From: Phaeotremella fagi
Lineage: Eukaryota > Basidiomycota > Tremellomycetes > Tremellales > Phaeotremellaceae
Direction of reading: 5' to 3'
Assembly (NCBI GenBank): GCA_001599715.1
Contig: BCHU01000002.1
Coordinates: forward strand, 682,001-746,000
Length of the DNA stretch: 64,000 bases
In this document: positions 42,373 through 53,800 of the stretch, one piece after another
Layout of the letters: every line of letters starts with the position of its first letter
How positions within the stretch are numbered: position 1 is the first letter of the stretch
Translations under genes and position numbers: made by a program
The notes under the pieces: generated by a model
Seen by the model: only the letters and a program-made list of their open reading frames with translations
Told to the model about the DNA's origin: nothing
The model's database searches: none

Positions 42373-43653
42373 TTACAGGTCGGTCCGCTCCTCCTTCAGA
42401 TATTCCGTACCACAAGAAGGACAACTCGGAAGCTTGGACCACTTTTTCCAAATTAAATTCTTTGGTAGATATTTGATTTCCATGGTCGAAAGCTCTTCTT
42501 CGGTTTGTTCCTGCAGTTCGTCATCTATTTGACCTTCATACTTCAATGAGCTCCTAGCTTGGGTGTGACAAACAATGAAAGTTCTCGAAGCTATACCTAG
42601 ACACGTTTTTTCCCTATGCATACCATCTATTTCTCCTGATGAGATTTTTTCGTCGACCATTAATTCTATCTGATCCGAGAGGGACTGCACAGTCTGCGTA
42701 ACGGTGTTTACCGGTCCTCTCCAGCTTCTCCGGTGATGCTCCATGAGTTCGTCGGAGAAGGGGATGATGTTACAGCATCCCGGTACAACGGGAATGTCCC
42801 TAAGACGGTACCGTTCGTTTCCCCAACTTGGACAAGGATGATGCCAGACGTCGAGCACTTTTTTATCAGATGTGGCGTAACCAAGAGCAGTAGTGATCAC
42901 TGCTTTGTCAAGACTTCGGATGCAGATGGATTTTACTTTTGTTTGGTTGATCAGTGTGCTCATTGATCTGAAAGCAAGTTCTATTGATTTCCATCTCCCT
43001 TCCTTCAGATAGAACATTTCTTTGTGAAGCGAGTGTTGGTACCACAGACGCGGTGAATCTTGCGTCGGACAAACTGACACGGTTTCCAATCTCGTAAAAA
43101 CAGGTCGATCCTCCATCATACCAGACAATTGGGTGAATGCTTTTTCCCAGTTATTGAATTCGTTGATGTTTGAAGCAATGTAATCAGTCATATACTCGAG
43201 TCTACGAAACGAAGATGGATAAAGCTGATATTGGCCAGGAAGAAACAGCGCTGTTGATTTAGCTTTCTCGGTGAAAGAATGAAGGTGAACAACTTGATTC
43301 AACTGGTCTTCTTTAGATAATGATTGACGATCTTGTAACTTAGAACTTGAAGAATCGAATGGCATCCCAATCATTAACTTGTCCATATCTTTGAAAACGA
43401 TATCACGGTAGAAATAACGACTAGCAATATGGTTGATTCTCTGAAGGTTGAAATGAGTTTTTTTTTCGAATAGAATAGAGGTGATTTCACTTACAGAGCA
43501 AACTCTGAGGCAGGATTGGGTTCGCTGACGGACTTGATCCCAGTCTAAGGTTTGATATTCCTTGGGGACTGGATCTGGAACTTGACTGAAAATCATTTCC
43601 AATAGTTCTGCGGGGAAACTGAGGATGTTGACTTGCGTTTGACGTGTGCTCAT
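42373..43653 (-). CDS. F-box-like protein 4
   Basis: Two exons (43653-43495, 43440-42373) encode 408 residues. The F-box-like start is ILSFPAELLEMIFSQVPDP. The 54-nt intron is phase 0 and lacks stop codons, so the frame also reads through it. Splicing is preferred because the spliced junction CLRVCSRINHIASRYFYRDI aligns with CMPVCSIFNLFAGSELYGSI of gene 1, whereas retention adds 18 unmatched residues. The C-terminus carries LPSCPSCGTEYL, similar to the end of gene 1. Confidence 0.76.
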   Translation of the reverse strand: MSTRQTQVNILSFPAELLEMIFSQVPDPVPKEYQTLDWDQVRQRTQSCLRVCSVSEITSILFEKKTHFNLQRINHIASRYFYRDIVFKDMDKLMIGMPFDSSSSKLQDRQSLSKEDQLNQVVHLHSFTEKAKSTALFLPGQYQLYPSSFRRLEYMTDYIASNINEFNNWEKAFTQLSGMMEDRPVFTRLETVSVCPTQDSPRLWYQHSLHKEMFYLKEGRWKSIELAFRSMSTLINQTKVKSICIRSLDKAVITTALGYATSDKKVLDVWHHPCPSWGNERYRLRDIPVVPGCCNIIPFSDELMEHHRRSWRGPVNTVTQTVQSLSDQIELMVDEKISSGEIDGMHREKTCLGIASRTFIVCHTQARSSLKYEGQIDDELQEQTEEELSTMEIKYLPKNLIWKKWSKLPSCPSCGTEYLKEERTDL

Positions 43654-44337
43654 TGGGAAAGCTGTGTGAAGGTTGACGGATAACGTAGAAGTTGAATAAC
43701 ACAGGAGACGAAGGCTTTTGAGGTTGATAAAAAGAATTACATGTTCAGCAAAAACTGATAGATAAAGGAGGGACCAGATTCGTGTTCAGCAAGTATTTGC
43801 AATTCATCGCACCCAAAGAAAGGCGAGTTCTAGCTTTTGCAGTAGTGGCGTAGACTCAACTTTTTAGGCCAGTAGTGATTCAGTTTTCAAAGTCGTAGTG
43901 AGCCGTGTTATAGATCTTACAGTTATCCACGTAAGTCTTGTGGTCAAGAGTCGAGATCTAACTGATTAGGCGATCAGTACGACGTGCAAACTACATATCT
44001 CAACTTGAAAACACAGCATCCCCCACCCCACCAAAACATCCTGCCTATCTGCCACAGATGTGTGATTTTTTGTTTTTACCGTGCCTGAAAGAGTAGGTGT
44101 ATTTTGTTGATGGGTTGACTGGATTCTTCAGTCTGTTACATTTACTTTCTTATATCACTTTTATAACTACAACAAGATTGTCATTAACATATATCCATAA
44201 CAGTAACCAAACGAAACAACTAGTAAATCGCTAACCGAAAGATCAAAGTACTGGGTCCACATTCCAACCTCAACCCCGGTCGTCAACAAAATCAACCTCT
44301 CGTCATCAATCTTTCCTTCGTCCCCCTCGCCCCCAAA
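43654..44337. promoter_or_regulatory. Divergent promoter region of F-box-like gene 4 and the SUMO-like-domain gene
   Basis: 684 bp. At 43845-43863 the sequence GTGGCGTAGACTCAACTT resembles the repeat arm at 38135-38158 and lies at a similar distance (about 190 bp) from the F-box ATG. No gene is seen. Confidence 0.4.
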
Positions 44338-45852
44338 ATGAGCTCCAAAGGGAAAGAAAAAGAAGTGATCGAAATCATAGATGATTCAGATTCAGAAGAA
44401 GATTTCTTCGAGATCAAGAGGAAACCTAAATTCAACCAAAGGAAAGCGAAACCGAAACCACCTCAGTCAGGTATGTCTTTCTGTCCACACCATGCAACAA
44501 AAGATCATAAGTGACACAGCCACTGATAGTTGAAGTGAATGACGTATCCACGTCCTCACCAATCAGAGCACCTATTCTGACTGATCCTAATGATTCTGAC
44601 GATGAGGTCGATAAAAAAAAACCTAGGATCAGGAGTAAGAAGGTTGTCTCGAATTTACCTGATTGGACTATTGGTGGTGGTGGTGGTGGGCTTGGTGGAG
44701 AAAAGAGGAAGGGTAAGAGGGGTAGTACGGAAGAAAGTTTTTCTAGGGATGGGAGTAGATTCGATTCTGTGTATGTTTTATCTTCCTAAATTTATCTAAT
44801 CGAGTTTAGATCTAGAGATACGACGGAAGAAACCAGACGTAGATTATCGTTGACACCGCCCCCACCTTTAACCCAAGGTGAAAAGAACAGAATAGTGAAA
44901 CTCATAGAGTAAGGTTCCATAAACCAAGACTTCCAAGGTTCTGATGGAGATTATAGTCAACATTTAGACGCAGCAGCCAAAGAAGTTTTATCAACAGAAC
45001 CCAACGTAACCTCTTCATCACCTTCACGACCCGTTGGCGAGAACGACGAAACGGTCCAACTCGGTATAAGGATGGTAGCAGATCCAACGAGGAGATTGAA
45101 TGGTAGTGAGAACGCTGTTAAATTTTATGAAAAAAGACGGGTTTTCCAAGTTGGCTTGGTAGGTGTTTCGAAATAACTAATTCTTGAATTGAGTTGAGTT
45201 GGAGTTTGACTGAATGGACGGTAGAATCAACCACTTAACGTTATGATCAATTCTCTAGCTCAATCGTTGGGCAAATTACCGGAGAACCTGATCTTGGTTC
45301 ATGAGGATTCAAGGATTTTCTCGACTAGATCAACGATCTCTGAATTGAAGTTGGATGAAACGTCAGAACTTGGTGAGCTGAGACGGATTCGATTCTAATC
45401 TCCAGAGTACTGACATTCACCCACTCTCAGTTGGATACGAGAAACATGTTTATGAATCGATAGAGAAAGAGAACAGATATCAACGAGCGAAAAAAAGGGC
45501 CGAAATGGATGGAAGATCTTCACCCCCACCACCGAAATCTCGGTCCATCTCACCATCCAATCCACCCATCCCACACAATTCAAAAACCGATCCCGACCCA
45601 CCCCCACCCCCAGCTCGAGAAGGTATAAAACTAGTCCTAAGAGATAAAGAAGGTATCGAAACCAAAGTGAAAGTCGATCTCGTCACCCCCGTCCGGGAGT
45701 TGATACGATGGTACGTAGGTAAAACTGGTCGTGAGAAACACTTGGAAGGGGTTTTGAGGTTGAGTTTGGATGGTGAGATTGTTGGGAATGAGGTTGTTGT
45801 TCGGGACTTGGATGTTGAGGCTGGTGATTTGATTGATGTTGTTGGGTATTAG
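44338..45852 (+). CDS. Rad60/Esc2/NIP45-like protein with C-terminal SUMO-like domain
   Basis: Six exons (44338-44470, 44512-44770, 44810-44908, 44957-45158, 45225-45372, 45431-45852) encode about 420 residues. The start has an acidic SUMO-interacting-type motif (VIEIIDDSDSEED). A conserved centre (KLPENLILVHEDSRIFSTRS) resembles the first SUMO-like domain. After a Pro/Ser linker comes a ubiquitin-like beta-grasp domain (GIKLVLRDKEGIETKVKVDL ... GDLIDVVGY) ending at the C-terminus. This is the Rad60-SLD layout; Rad60 and Esc2 act in SUMO-dependent genome maintenance. Exon 2 and exon 4 acceptors were chosen on reading frame and are less certain. Confidence 0.78.
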
Positions 45853-46143
45853 GTTTTTGGGTTTTCGGTGTATTTTATGCCTTTATAATTTCTGTTCATG
45901 TGTAATTATATATTTATGTAGATCTCTCATGTGTTATATAGATGCTATTACCAATTCAAAAACAATGCATGAATAACGAATTAGGAACAACAAACAAACA
46001 AACAAACAAGATCTAAATGATATATGAAATAAAGGATCAGATGAACGTTTTTACACGAGTGATTTGTACACTACAAATACCATTTTTTTATAAATAAACA
46101 TCTCTATCTCCCAAAAAACCAACCAAACAATTATAAACCACTC

Positions 46144-48630
46144 TTAAACATCATCAGCAACAGCACTGAACAGCACCGCTTCCCTACCCCTCTGAACAGG
46201 TGGTAAAGGTTTCTGAGCAGGATGACTGAAAGTGTTCAAAGGTCTACCAGTGCTATTATTAGCTGCGTTACCAGGTCTAGAATTGAGATTAGATCCAGCG
46301 ATAGTTCTCCCTTGATTACCACCACTGCTACCGTTACTCGTACCGTTCCCGTTGTTAGGCCAAGTACCTAATCGAGGTCCACCGTTGGTATTCAATTTAG
46401 ATGACCCGTTTTGATTACCTTGACCGTTGGGGGTTGGTCGACCTGGTATCTGATACGGTACGCCTGGAGCAGCACCGTTAGGTCTGGAAGGATGGAATCC
46501 GGTAGTGGTCGTTGGGGAAGGTGGGAAATAGGGTCTCATTTTTAGATTCGGGGTGGTAGTGCTGTTACTGTTACTGATGATCGTTGATGGTGTGGGGTTA
46601 GGTGTTGGGTTTAGGGGTACGTTCGGTGGATGGGGGTGGGTACCGTTTTGAATCATTCTTAAACCGTATTCACCGTGTTCACCTGAGTTCAGGTAGTGGT
46701 ACTAGGATTATATGTCAGTTGGTTGTATTGTGTATGGGACGGAGGACTTACCTTCAACCCGTTCATCTGTCTGTATCGCTTGTTACATCCACTTCCTACT
46801 GCACAAACAAATGGTCGACTCCTTTCCTCCGCTTCCTCCAACGTCAATCCGAGATCTACAGCGTCGTTTATCTGGAAATCACAGACACTAGACGTAGAAA
46901 TCAGTATAAACGTTCAATGATAAGATCAGTCTCATTCCACTCACCCTTTCTGTTGATGATATTTCAACCCGTTACTCTGTTTATAAGCTTTGTTGCATCC
47001 TGGGTTAGGACATCTCCAAGGTTTATGAGTAGCGAACAAACTCGGTGGTGGAAGTGCTGGTTCGTTGGCTTTTGATGCTGATGTCGATCCGGAAGCTGCT
47101 GCGTTTGGAGGGTTGGATGAAGATGTCGAAACGGATTCCAACTGTGGATTGATGTTCGACAGTGGATTCGAACTTGTATCAGGTGGTCCTTGACCGGGTA
47201 CAGCTGGTTTAGGTCCAGTTGGTAAACCCAAAGCAGATACTGCGGAAGCAAACAGAACACCTGGTGCAACAGCCGTCGGACCAGGTAAACCTTTGTTATC
47301 ATCTTCAATACCGTTTTTCTTCAAACCACCACCAGCAACAACTTCATTGAAACCCCTCTCGAATCTCGTTCGCTGCATTTTGGATCTCGTTAAATCAGCG
47401 TTCGAACCTAAGAACGGACCTCCTCGTCCTGTTGCTGGATTGATTTTAGGGGCATGTAAGATTGGGGAAGGATGGGCTGAAGTTGTTGGTGTTGGTATGG
47501 AAACGTCTGGTGGCGAAGCTGATGAAGTCGTAGATGACGCTGCGGTAGCAGTACCTTTTGATGGGAAAGACGTGCCGTCCATTGGTGATTTTATTACATC
47601 AGAGATGTCAAGGGGTGTGATGGAAGAACTAAAGAAATTATCGTTTTTAATGGCACCATGTTTCGGTGAAGTTTTTGTAGAATTGGTACCGTTGATTGGG
47701 AAATTTGGTATCGCTTGTGATAGATTGATACTTATATTCGGTTGAGGTGAGATACTGGATGAATGTGATGATCCAGAACCGTTGGAACCGTTTTTGGTAG
47801 GTATCTCAATTCCATCTACACCTTCTAAATCTAGATCCATAGCTAGAGTGACTGGTGAGAATCCACCTCCACCGTTGATCTGATCGGTGTCACCGTATGG
47901 ATGAACATCTTCGACATGTTCCAACAATGCGTGAAGTCCTTTATGTTGAACGCCGCAGCATTCGTATTCTTTCGTTAGTTCAGCGTCTGATCTTAGTGCC
48001 ATCATGTTAGTCAGCTGAGATTTGGAATATGAAGTACCGAACGACATCCCCATCCCACCTGATGGATGGGTTGATAATGACGCCAGTGATGTTGAAAGTG
48101 TATTTGGTGTCATGGTATCCCTACCAGACAGAGCTGAAGCGTAAGAACGTCTGTACGATGCTGACATTGGTAGATTGAACGCTGAACTACTCATAGCGAA
48201 TGATGACGGTTCCATGGTAATGGATTGACCGAATGGCAGCGTAGGCGATTCTCCACTATCAGGGTGGGGTAAGGATTAGCAATAACAATAGGACCTATGT
48301 ATATCATCACACTTACCCAGCATCTCCATAAAATCTAGCACCATAACTACCAGGACCACCACCTGGACCACCGTTGGACCACTTAAAACTTCTAGGTGTA
48401 GCACCACCGATCCCATATCCATATCCAGCTGCGCTTCTGTCTCTGTCCCCAAACGAGAATCCACCTCCGTTGGTGAAACTTATACCTGTCATACCACCGT
48501 ATGACATTGGTGAGGCACCTGTTTTCAGTGATTGTGGTTGGGTGGGGATGGTTGATGATGTTGGTTTAGAGGATTGTTTGGAGGTTGAGGTTGTGGGGAC
48601 GGGTTGAGGGGGTGGTGGCGGCGATGGCAT
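46144..48630 (-). CDS. Split C2H2 zinc-finger factor, Sfp1/JAZF1 type
   Basis: Four exons (48630-48317, 48255-46945, 46887-46752, 46701-46144) encode about 772 residues. Two widely spaced fingers with the family signature are present: RCPNPGCNKAYKQSNGLKYH and, after a spacer, CAVGSGCNKRYRQMNGLKYH followed by YLNSGEHGEYG. An upstream degenerate C2H2 motif is at CCGVQHKGLHALLEHVEDVH. The rest is disordered (Ser/Thr/Pro/Asn/Gly-rich). Sfp1-type factors control ribosome biogenesis and growth genes in yeasts; the role here is inferred. The finger 2 coding region crosses the exon 3/4 junction. Exon 3 must begin at 46887, because the nearer CAG gives a stop. Confidence 0.85.
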
Positions 48631-49268
48631 GGTGGGTGGGGTGGGTGAGTGAGTGGGTGAAGTGAGATGTGATTCCTTTGTTAGATGGTTGTTGTGGTGG
48701 GTTGGTTGTAGATGTATTTATGTATCTATAAAGATGATACAAGAGAGACTATATGCGTAAGCTAGGTGGCCAAGTGGGTGGATGAATGTGTATGTAAGCT
48801 TCGAATGAGATGAGCTGAGGCTGAGGTTGCCGATCTAATCTTCCTATTGGATTTTGAGGGTTTTAAAGGGGGGCGAAACGTCTGTGCGCTGTGTGGATGT
48901 GTGTGTGGTGTGTGTGGGTGGTGTGTGGTGAGGATTCCGTTGTTACCCAAGGTTGTTCCACCTCGAATTAATAAGACAACTAAAGGACGGTAGTCAACTC
49001 AACTTTATTAAGAAGCTCCTCACTCGTCCTCAGACCCTGAGCATACGCTCTAACCCTGAGTGACCCTGAGTGTCTCCATTAACTCCCCTCTCGGTTTTGG
49101 CTGAAAATGGACGTAACAGAGAACAAGACTGACCCTGAACACGTGAGACCAGAAGAATGACGTGTGATTTAATCGTTGTTACTCGGTTACTTGCATGTCC
49201 ACAGAGACGACCTCCAATTGTCTGACCAACACTACACCACAGCACCCCCCCCAGCACCCCCCACCACC
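48631..49268. promoter_or_regulatory. Divergent promoter of the C2H2 factor and the Vps3/Vps39-like gene
   Basis: 638 bp. It has a GT-rich tract at about 48890-48932, an E-box CACGTG near 49141, and four ACCCTGA repeats at 49034, 49053, 49063 and 49132, three of them followed by G. No gene is seen. Confidence 0.5.
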
Positions 49269-52200
49269 ATGTCAGATCCACAAACAGATCCACACCCCCT
49301 ACCACCCCCATTCCATCTCCAAACTATAATACCAAATCTATATCATTCAAACGATCTACTAGACTTCTCATCACCAAGTAAGTAAACCCGTTCCACTCAA
49401 TCTAACCCAAACCAGTCATCCCATCCTCACCAAATGTCAACTCCAATCTCTCGTCCTCACCTTCCGGCTCAATACTATCCTCAGCAACCTCCATGGCTGC
49501 TGCAGCCGGAAGACGAGCTGCTGCAGTAGCCGCAGCAGCTGGTGCTGGCTCCCCTTCAAACAATCATTTACGATTGGGTTCACCGGATAGAGCAGGAGCT
49601 GTGACTGCACCTGGTAGAGACGGTGTTGAGGTCAGATGTGTTGAGGGGTATGGAAATAATGTTTATGTTGGTGGTTCGGATGGGGTGGTTGAATGGTGGG
49701 TTTGTGATGGTGTTGGACAGGTGGGTGTTTTTGGTTTTTCGGTTGACAAGGAGAGGATTCACTGAGTGTGATTAGATAAACGGTTGGAGTTTGAAACATA
49801 AACATACGTTGTTTCCCAAGAGACCTGTAAATAAGATAGTACTGCTACCTAGACTATCCAAGGCTTTCGTTCTTTCAGGTTAGTTGATTACTCTTGGCGT
49901 TGACTCATGACTTACACACAACAGAGGGCACACTGCATCCCCTAACTCTCCCTTCATTAGATCCTATACCCTCATCAATCATCTCACCCCTTCGTGGAAT
50001 AGTGTCTGTGATTCTAGATGATGATGAATTAGAATGGGGTGGTCCAGGCAGTGAAGACAAAAATGCAGAAATGACAGTAGTGGTAGTCAGACGAGCTGGA
50101 CTGGGGATATACAAACTTGGTACACGAATGGTAGCTGTGAAAGTGAGCTCAATCTAGGAATCCCCACTGATATCAGGAAATACCTTTACCGTCACCTCCG
50201 ACTCATCACGCATTGTTCTCCAACTGTCTTTGTGCAGCTATATCCTCGTTCAACAGCGTTATCGACCTTTCCGACGCATCTTTGTTAGACATCACACCGG
50301 TATCCCAAATAGACGTTAGTGTCCTTGAATTCGATCCCAATCCTAACGTGGTTGTTATACCTGGAGAAAATCAATTCTTAGTAACAAGCTGTGCTGGATC
50401 TTCTACGATGGGTATTTTTCTTAACGGAGCAGGTGATCCAGAAAGAGGAGCTATTGAATGGGAGCATCATCCTTTATCAATATGTAAGTTTCTATATCAT
50501 CCTGAACTGACATTTAGCCATTGAATCGGGCTATGTGATCTCTCTGTTAAGGAACAACACAATCACCATCCACGCTTTAGCCGATTTAGTGCTCGTTCAA
50601 ACCATAACCTTAGATCCTGGATTCAAAGCGTTTCATCTCAGTTATTCGCCATACGGAATTTCAGTCAGGGATACAATCAGAGATGAACGAATGGTCATGG
50701 TCAGAATCCCACTTCTCGGTCCAAGTCTAGTTCAACCGGAACCGACTTTACCTGAACATCTACCTGTACCAGAATTACTTGAAGAAGTTGAGGAAATATC
50801 ACCGGTGACTGAAGAACCCCCGTCCGGATCAGGGTTGACACCTCCCTCATCACCACTGAGAAAACCTATCACTCCAGCTCGTGGTTCTTCGTTGCAAACT
50901 GGAAATTTGACTCCACACAGAGGACCGATTGGTCCGTTCTCCACGGCAACGGCTGAAACTCTGGTGATAGGGCCTAATGGGATCATGTCTCTTTCACCTA
51001 CACCTGTGGTTGTGAAATTGGAACAACTATGTTCGGAAAGACGGTTAGATGAGGCTACTGCTTTGGTAGATGAGGAAAGAAGAAAGGGACGTAGGGGCGA
51101 GGTTGATACAGATAAGGTGAGCTGGTGGAGAGCTGTAATGGTCGTAACTCATACATCTACCAGGTCACACACGCAGCTACACTGAGATATTTACATATCT
51201 ATCTCGCCCTTCATCTCTTCCAGGAAACAATGTTTGAAAAAGCAGGAGATTATTTTACAAGAGGTAAAATTGATCCTAGACTTCTAGTCAGACTCTACAA
51301 AACTCTCAGAGGAAAGATTATAGGTTCAGCAGAAGACGTTGAGGTTTACGAAGGTCTGAAGGATGTTTTGAACAGTATCCAAAGTGTTGAGGATATCAGT
51401 GGGTTGTCTGGAATGGTTCTTGTGATAGTTTACTGATCGTAAACAAAAAGTTTCGACCAATTTACAAAGAAATTATTCACCTCATATGAGTCCTGATACG
51501 AGATCTTCACCTGAGACTCAACAGCTACGAAAAGTGCTTGAAGAAAGTGCTAAAGCAATGTTAACAGAGTTCTTGAGAAAGATTAGAAGTTCACGTAGAA
51601 AAGGTGGTGGATCTCGTGGAGTCGATTCGAGAAAGATTGATATTGTGTGTTATCTTGTCACCAATTCGCTAGTATAAATTGACATTCACAGGTTATCGAT
51701 ACCACTCTGACTAAACTTTTGGCAGAGAGTGGAACCACTAATGAACTTTTGGCTCTTTTGGCTGGACCCAATGACGTTGTTCATAGTGAATTGGAACCAT
51801 TTTTACTCAAACGGAAATACATTTTAGCTACGGTGATGAGACAGCAGGGGAGAGTTGATCGGGTTCTGGAATTGTTCAAAGAGTACGTATGAGATTTTGG
51901 GTCTTAAACTGAGCCTTTCTTAGGATCGCGGAAGATCCTATCCCAGATCCGCTTTGCTTGGATCCTGTGGACGAACTCGCTCAACAGTTGGAGAGTGTCA
52001 AGGAACCCGAGTTATTCAAGAGATACGTTCTTTGGTTGATGTCTAAAGATGAGGATAAGGCTTTAGCTGTAAGTTCAATTGGTGATGCGGTGTCTAATTA
52101 GATATAGATATTGATTGGACAAAATGTCAAAACGGGTGTTAAACTTGATGATGCTTCACTGGTCGATGAGATTCGTGGGATCAGTGAGAAAGCGGCTAAT

Positions 52201-53531
52201 AGATATCTTGAACATGTGGTTGTTGTAAAGAAAAGTCCTGTAAGTTTATTTCAATATCAAATGAACCATAACTGACGATAGAGAAGAATCGATCGTTACA
52301 TGAAACACTGGTAAACCGACTCCTGGATTTGACAATAGAACTGATGAAAGATGATGGTATCAAATATCATCTCGAGGAACTGGGTGGGTGCAGATTCGGA
52401 CAAAGAGATAAAACCCAGCTCATATCGCCATTCTTCAGATTCTGAATATAAACTCCAAATCGAACCTGAACCGTTTCCACTGTTTTTAGCAGAAGTCGCT
52501 CCGGACACACCTATCAAATCTTGTCGACTTAAACTCATGCTTTTCTTACAAGGATCACCGTTTTACGATCTACAGAAAGTAGCTGAGAGATTGAATTCCC
52601 AAGAAGGGCTGAAACCAGAATTAGCAATAGTTTTAGGAAGGGTAGGTCCATCTCTTCCCAAAAAAATAATGATATTGACACAACCTAAAGCTCGGTCAAA
52701 ATCGAAAAGCGCTGCAAATCCTCGCAAGAGAAATTCAAGATCCAGTCTCATCCCAGACGTATTGTACGACGGGTGGTGAAGTGATCCCGATCAAACTTGC
52801 TCGATCCATCGCGACAAAAGTTCCTTCTCTAGATGGATGGGCGATCTTGAACGAGATAGGTAAAAACAAACGTAGGATCCAGATTGATTCTTCGACACAA
52901 ACGAAGTTGGTCATGGAATTGTTGGGAGCTTATATGCGTGATGGGTATGTCTTTTCTTCTTGATGGGAAGAACGAGGACTGACTTGGATGATAGGGATAG
53001 TACGGCTAAACAGGCTGCTTCTTTGCTTAACGCCCAATCTGTTCATTTGGATGTTTTGGAGGTATGTCCGTCTTTGAAATCGAATGACCAATTTGATTGA
53101 CGTGATAAACACCAAAAAGGTTTTGGAATTGGTACCACCCGAATGGCCACTTGACGTCGTCTCCTCCTTTTTACAGAGATCTTTGAGACGACAGTTACAC
53201 GATAAATCGACTTTACAGATATTGAAATCGATCTCTGCAGGACAGAATCTAGAGGTCAGTTTTTGTTATATTAAATTGAAAATGATATCTTGGACCTGAC
53301 AAAGGGTTTTTGCTCGTATAGATATCTGAAAAACATTTGGAAATCAGTTTGAAATCTAAACCTGTTCACGAATCGGCATCTACAACGACTGGTGGAAGGA
53401 TCATTGCTCCTGATGAAGGATCTATCGCTGAGAAGGAATATGAATCTTTTGATGAGAAGCGGGACGATGATGAGGAGGACGGGGAGGACGGGGGATTGAA
53501 AGAAGGTGGAAATTATTTTGATATCAAATAA
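49269..53531 (+). CDS. CNH and clathrin-repeat tethering subunit (Vps3/TGFBRAP1 or Vps39 type)
   Basis: Seventeen exons encode about 1168 residues: 49269-49377, 49416-49720, 49776-49878, 49925-50142, 50177-50483, 50518-51116, 51164-51398, 51451-51644, 51692-51882, 51924-52068, 52108-52239, 52284-52383, 52439-52641, 52691-52944, 52995-53061, 53120-53254 and 53322-53531. A citron-homology propeller occupies the N-terminal half (GNNVYVGGSDGVVEWW, PKRPVNKIVLLPRLSKAFVL). Alpha-solenoid segments follow (DYFTRGKIDPRLLVRLY; NRYLEHVVVVKK; RKALQILAREIQDP; LVPPEWPLDVVSSFLQ). The order matches TGFBRAP1/Vps3 (CORVET) and Vps39 (HOPS), which tether endosomes and vacuoles through Rab GTPases. The lack of a C-terminal zinc motif and an acidic tail favour the Vps3 type. 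Confidence 0.8.
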
Positions 53532-53800
53532 CGACGTGTGGGGGAGGGCTTATATCTTGCATCTTTTATACCTTTGTAGCGTGATTATTGTTGGATTTTA
53601 TGAATTTAATGAATTATTTTTTATCCTAGCTTTTATGGATTCCATGGGTATTAGTTCTGTGTGCATGTGAATGAAAGTGGGATAACATCAAATCAAGAGA
53701 TTTCTGTTAACATTTGTATACTTTTCTGAACATCTAAAGTTAGAAGGGTATAAAGAAAATGCATGATATCAATCATCGAATCGAATTCGCTGTTAATCCT

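Noticed and set aside
52384..52393. Ten-base GT...AG in the tethering-subunit gene
   Set aside because: Too short; the 55-nt intron using the later CAG at 52437-52438 restores the frame to DSEYKLQIEP.
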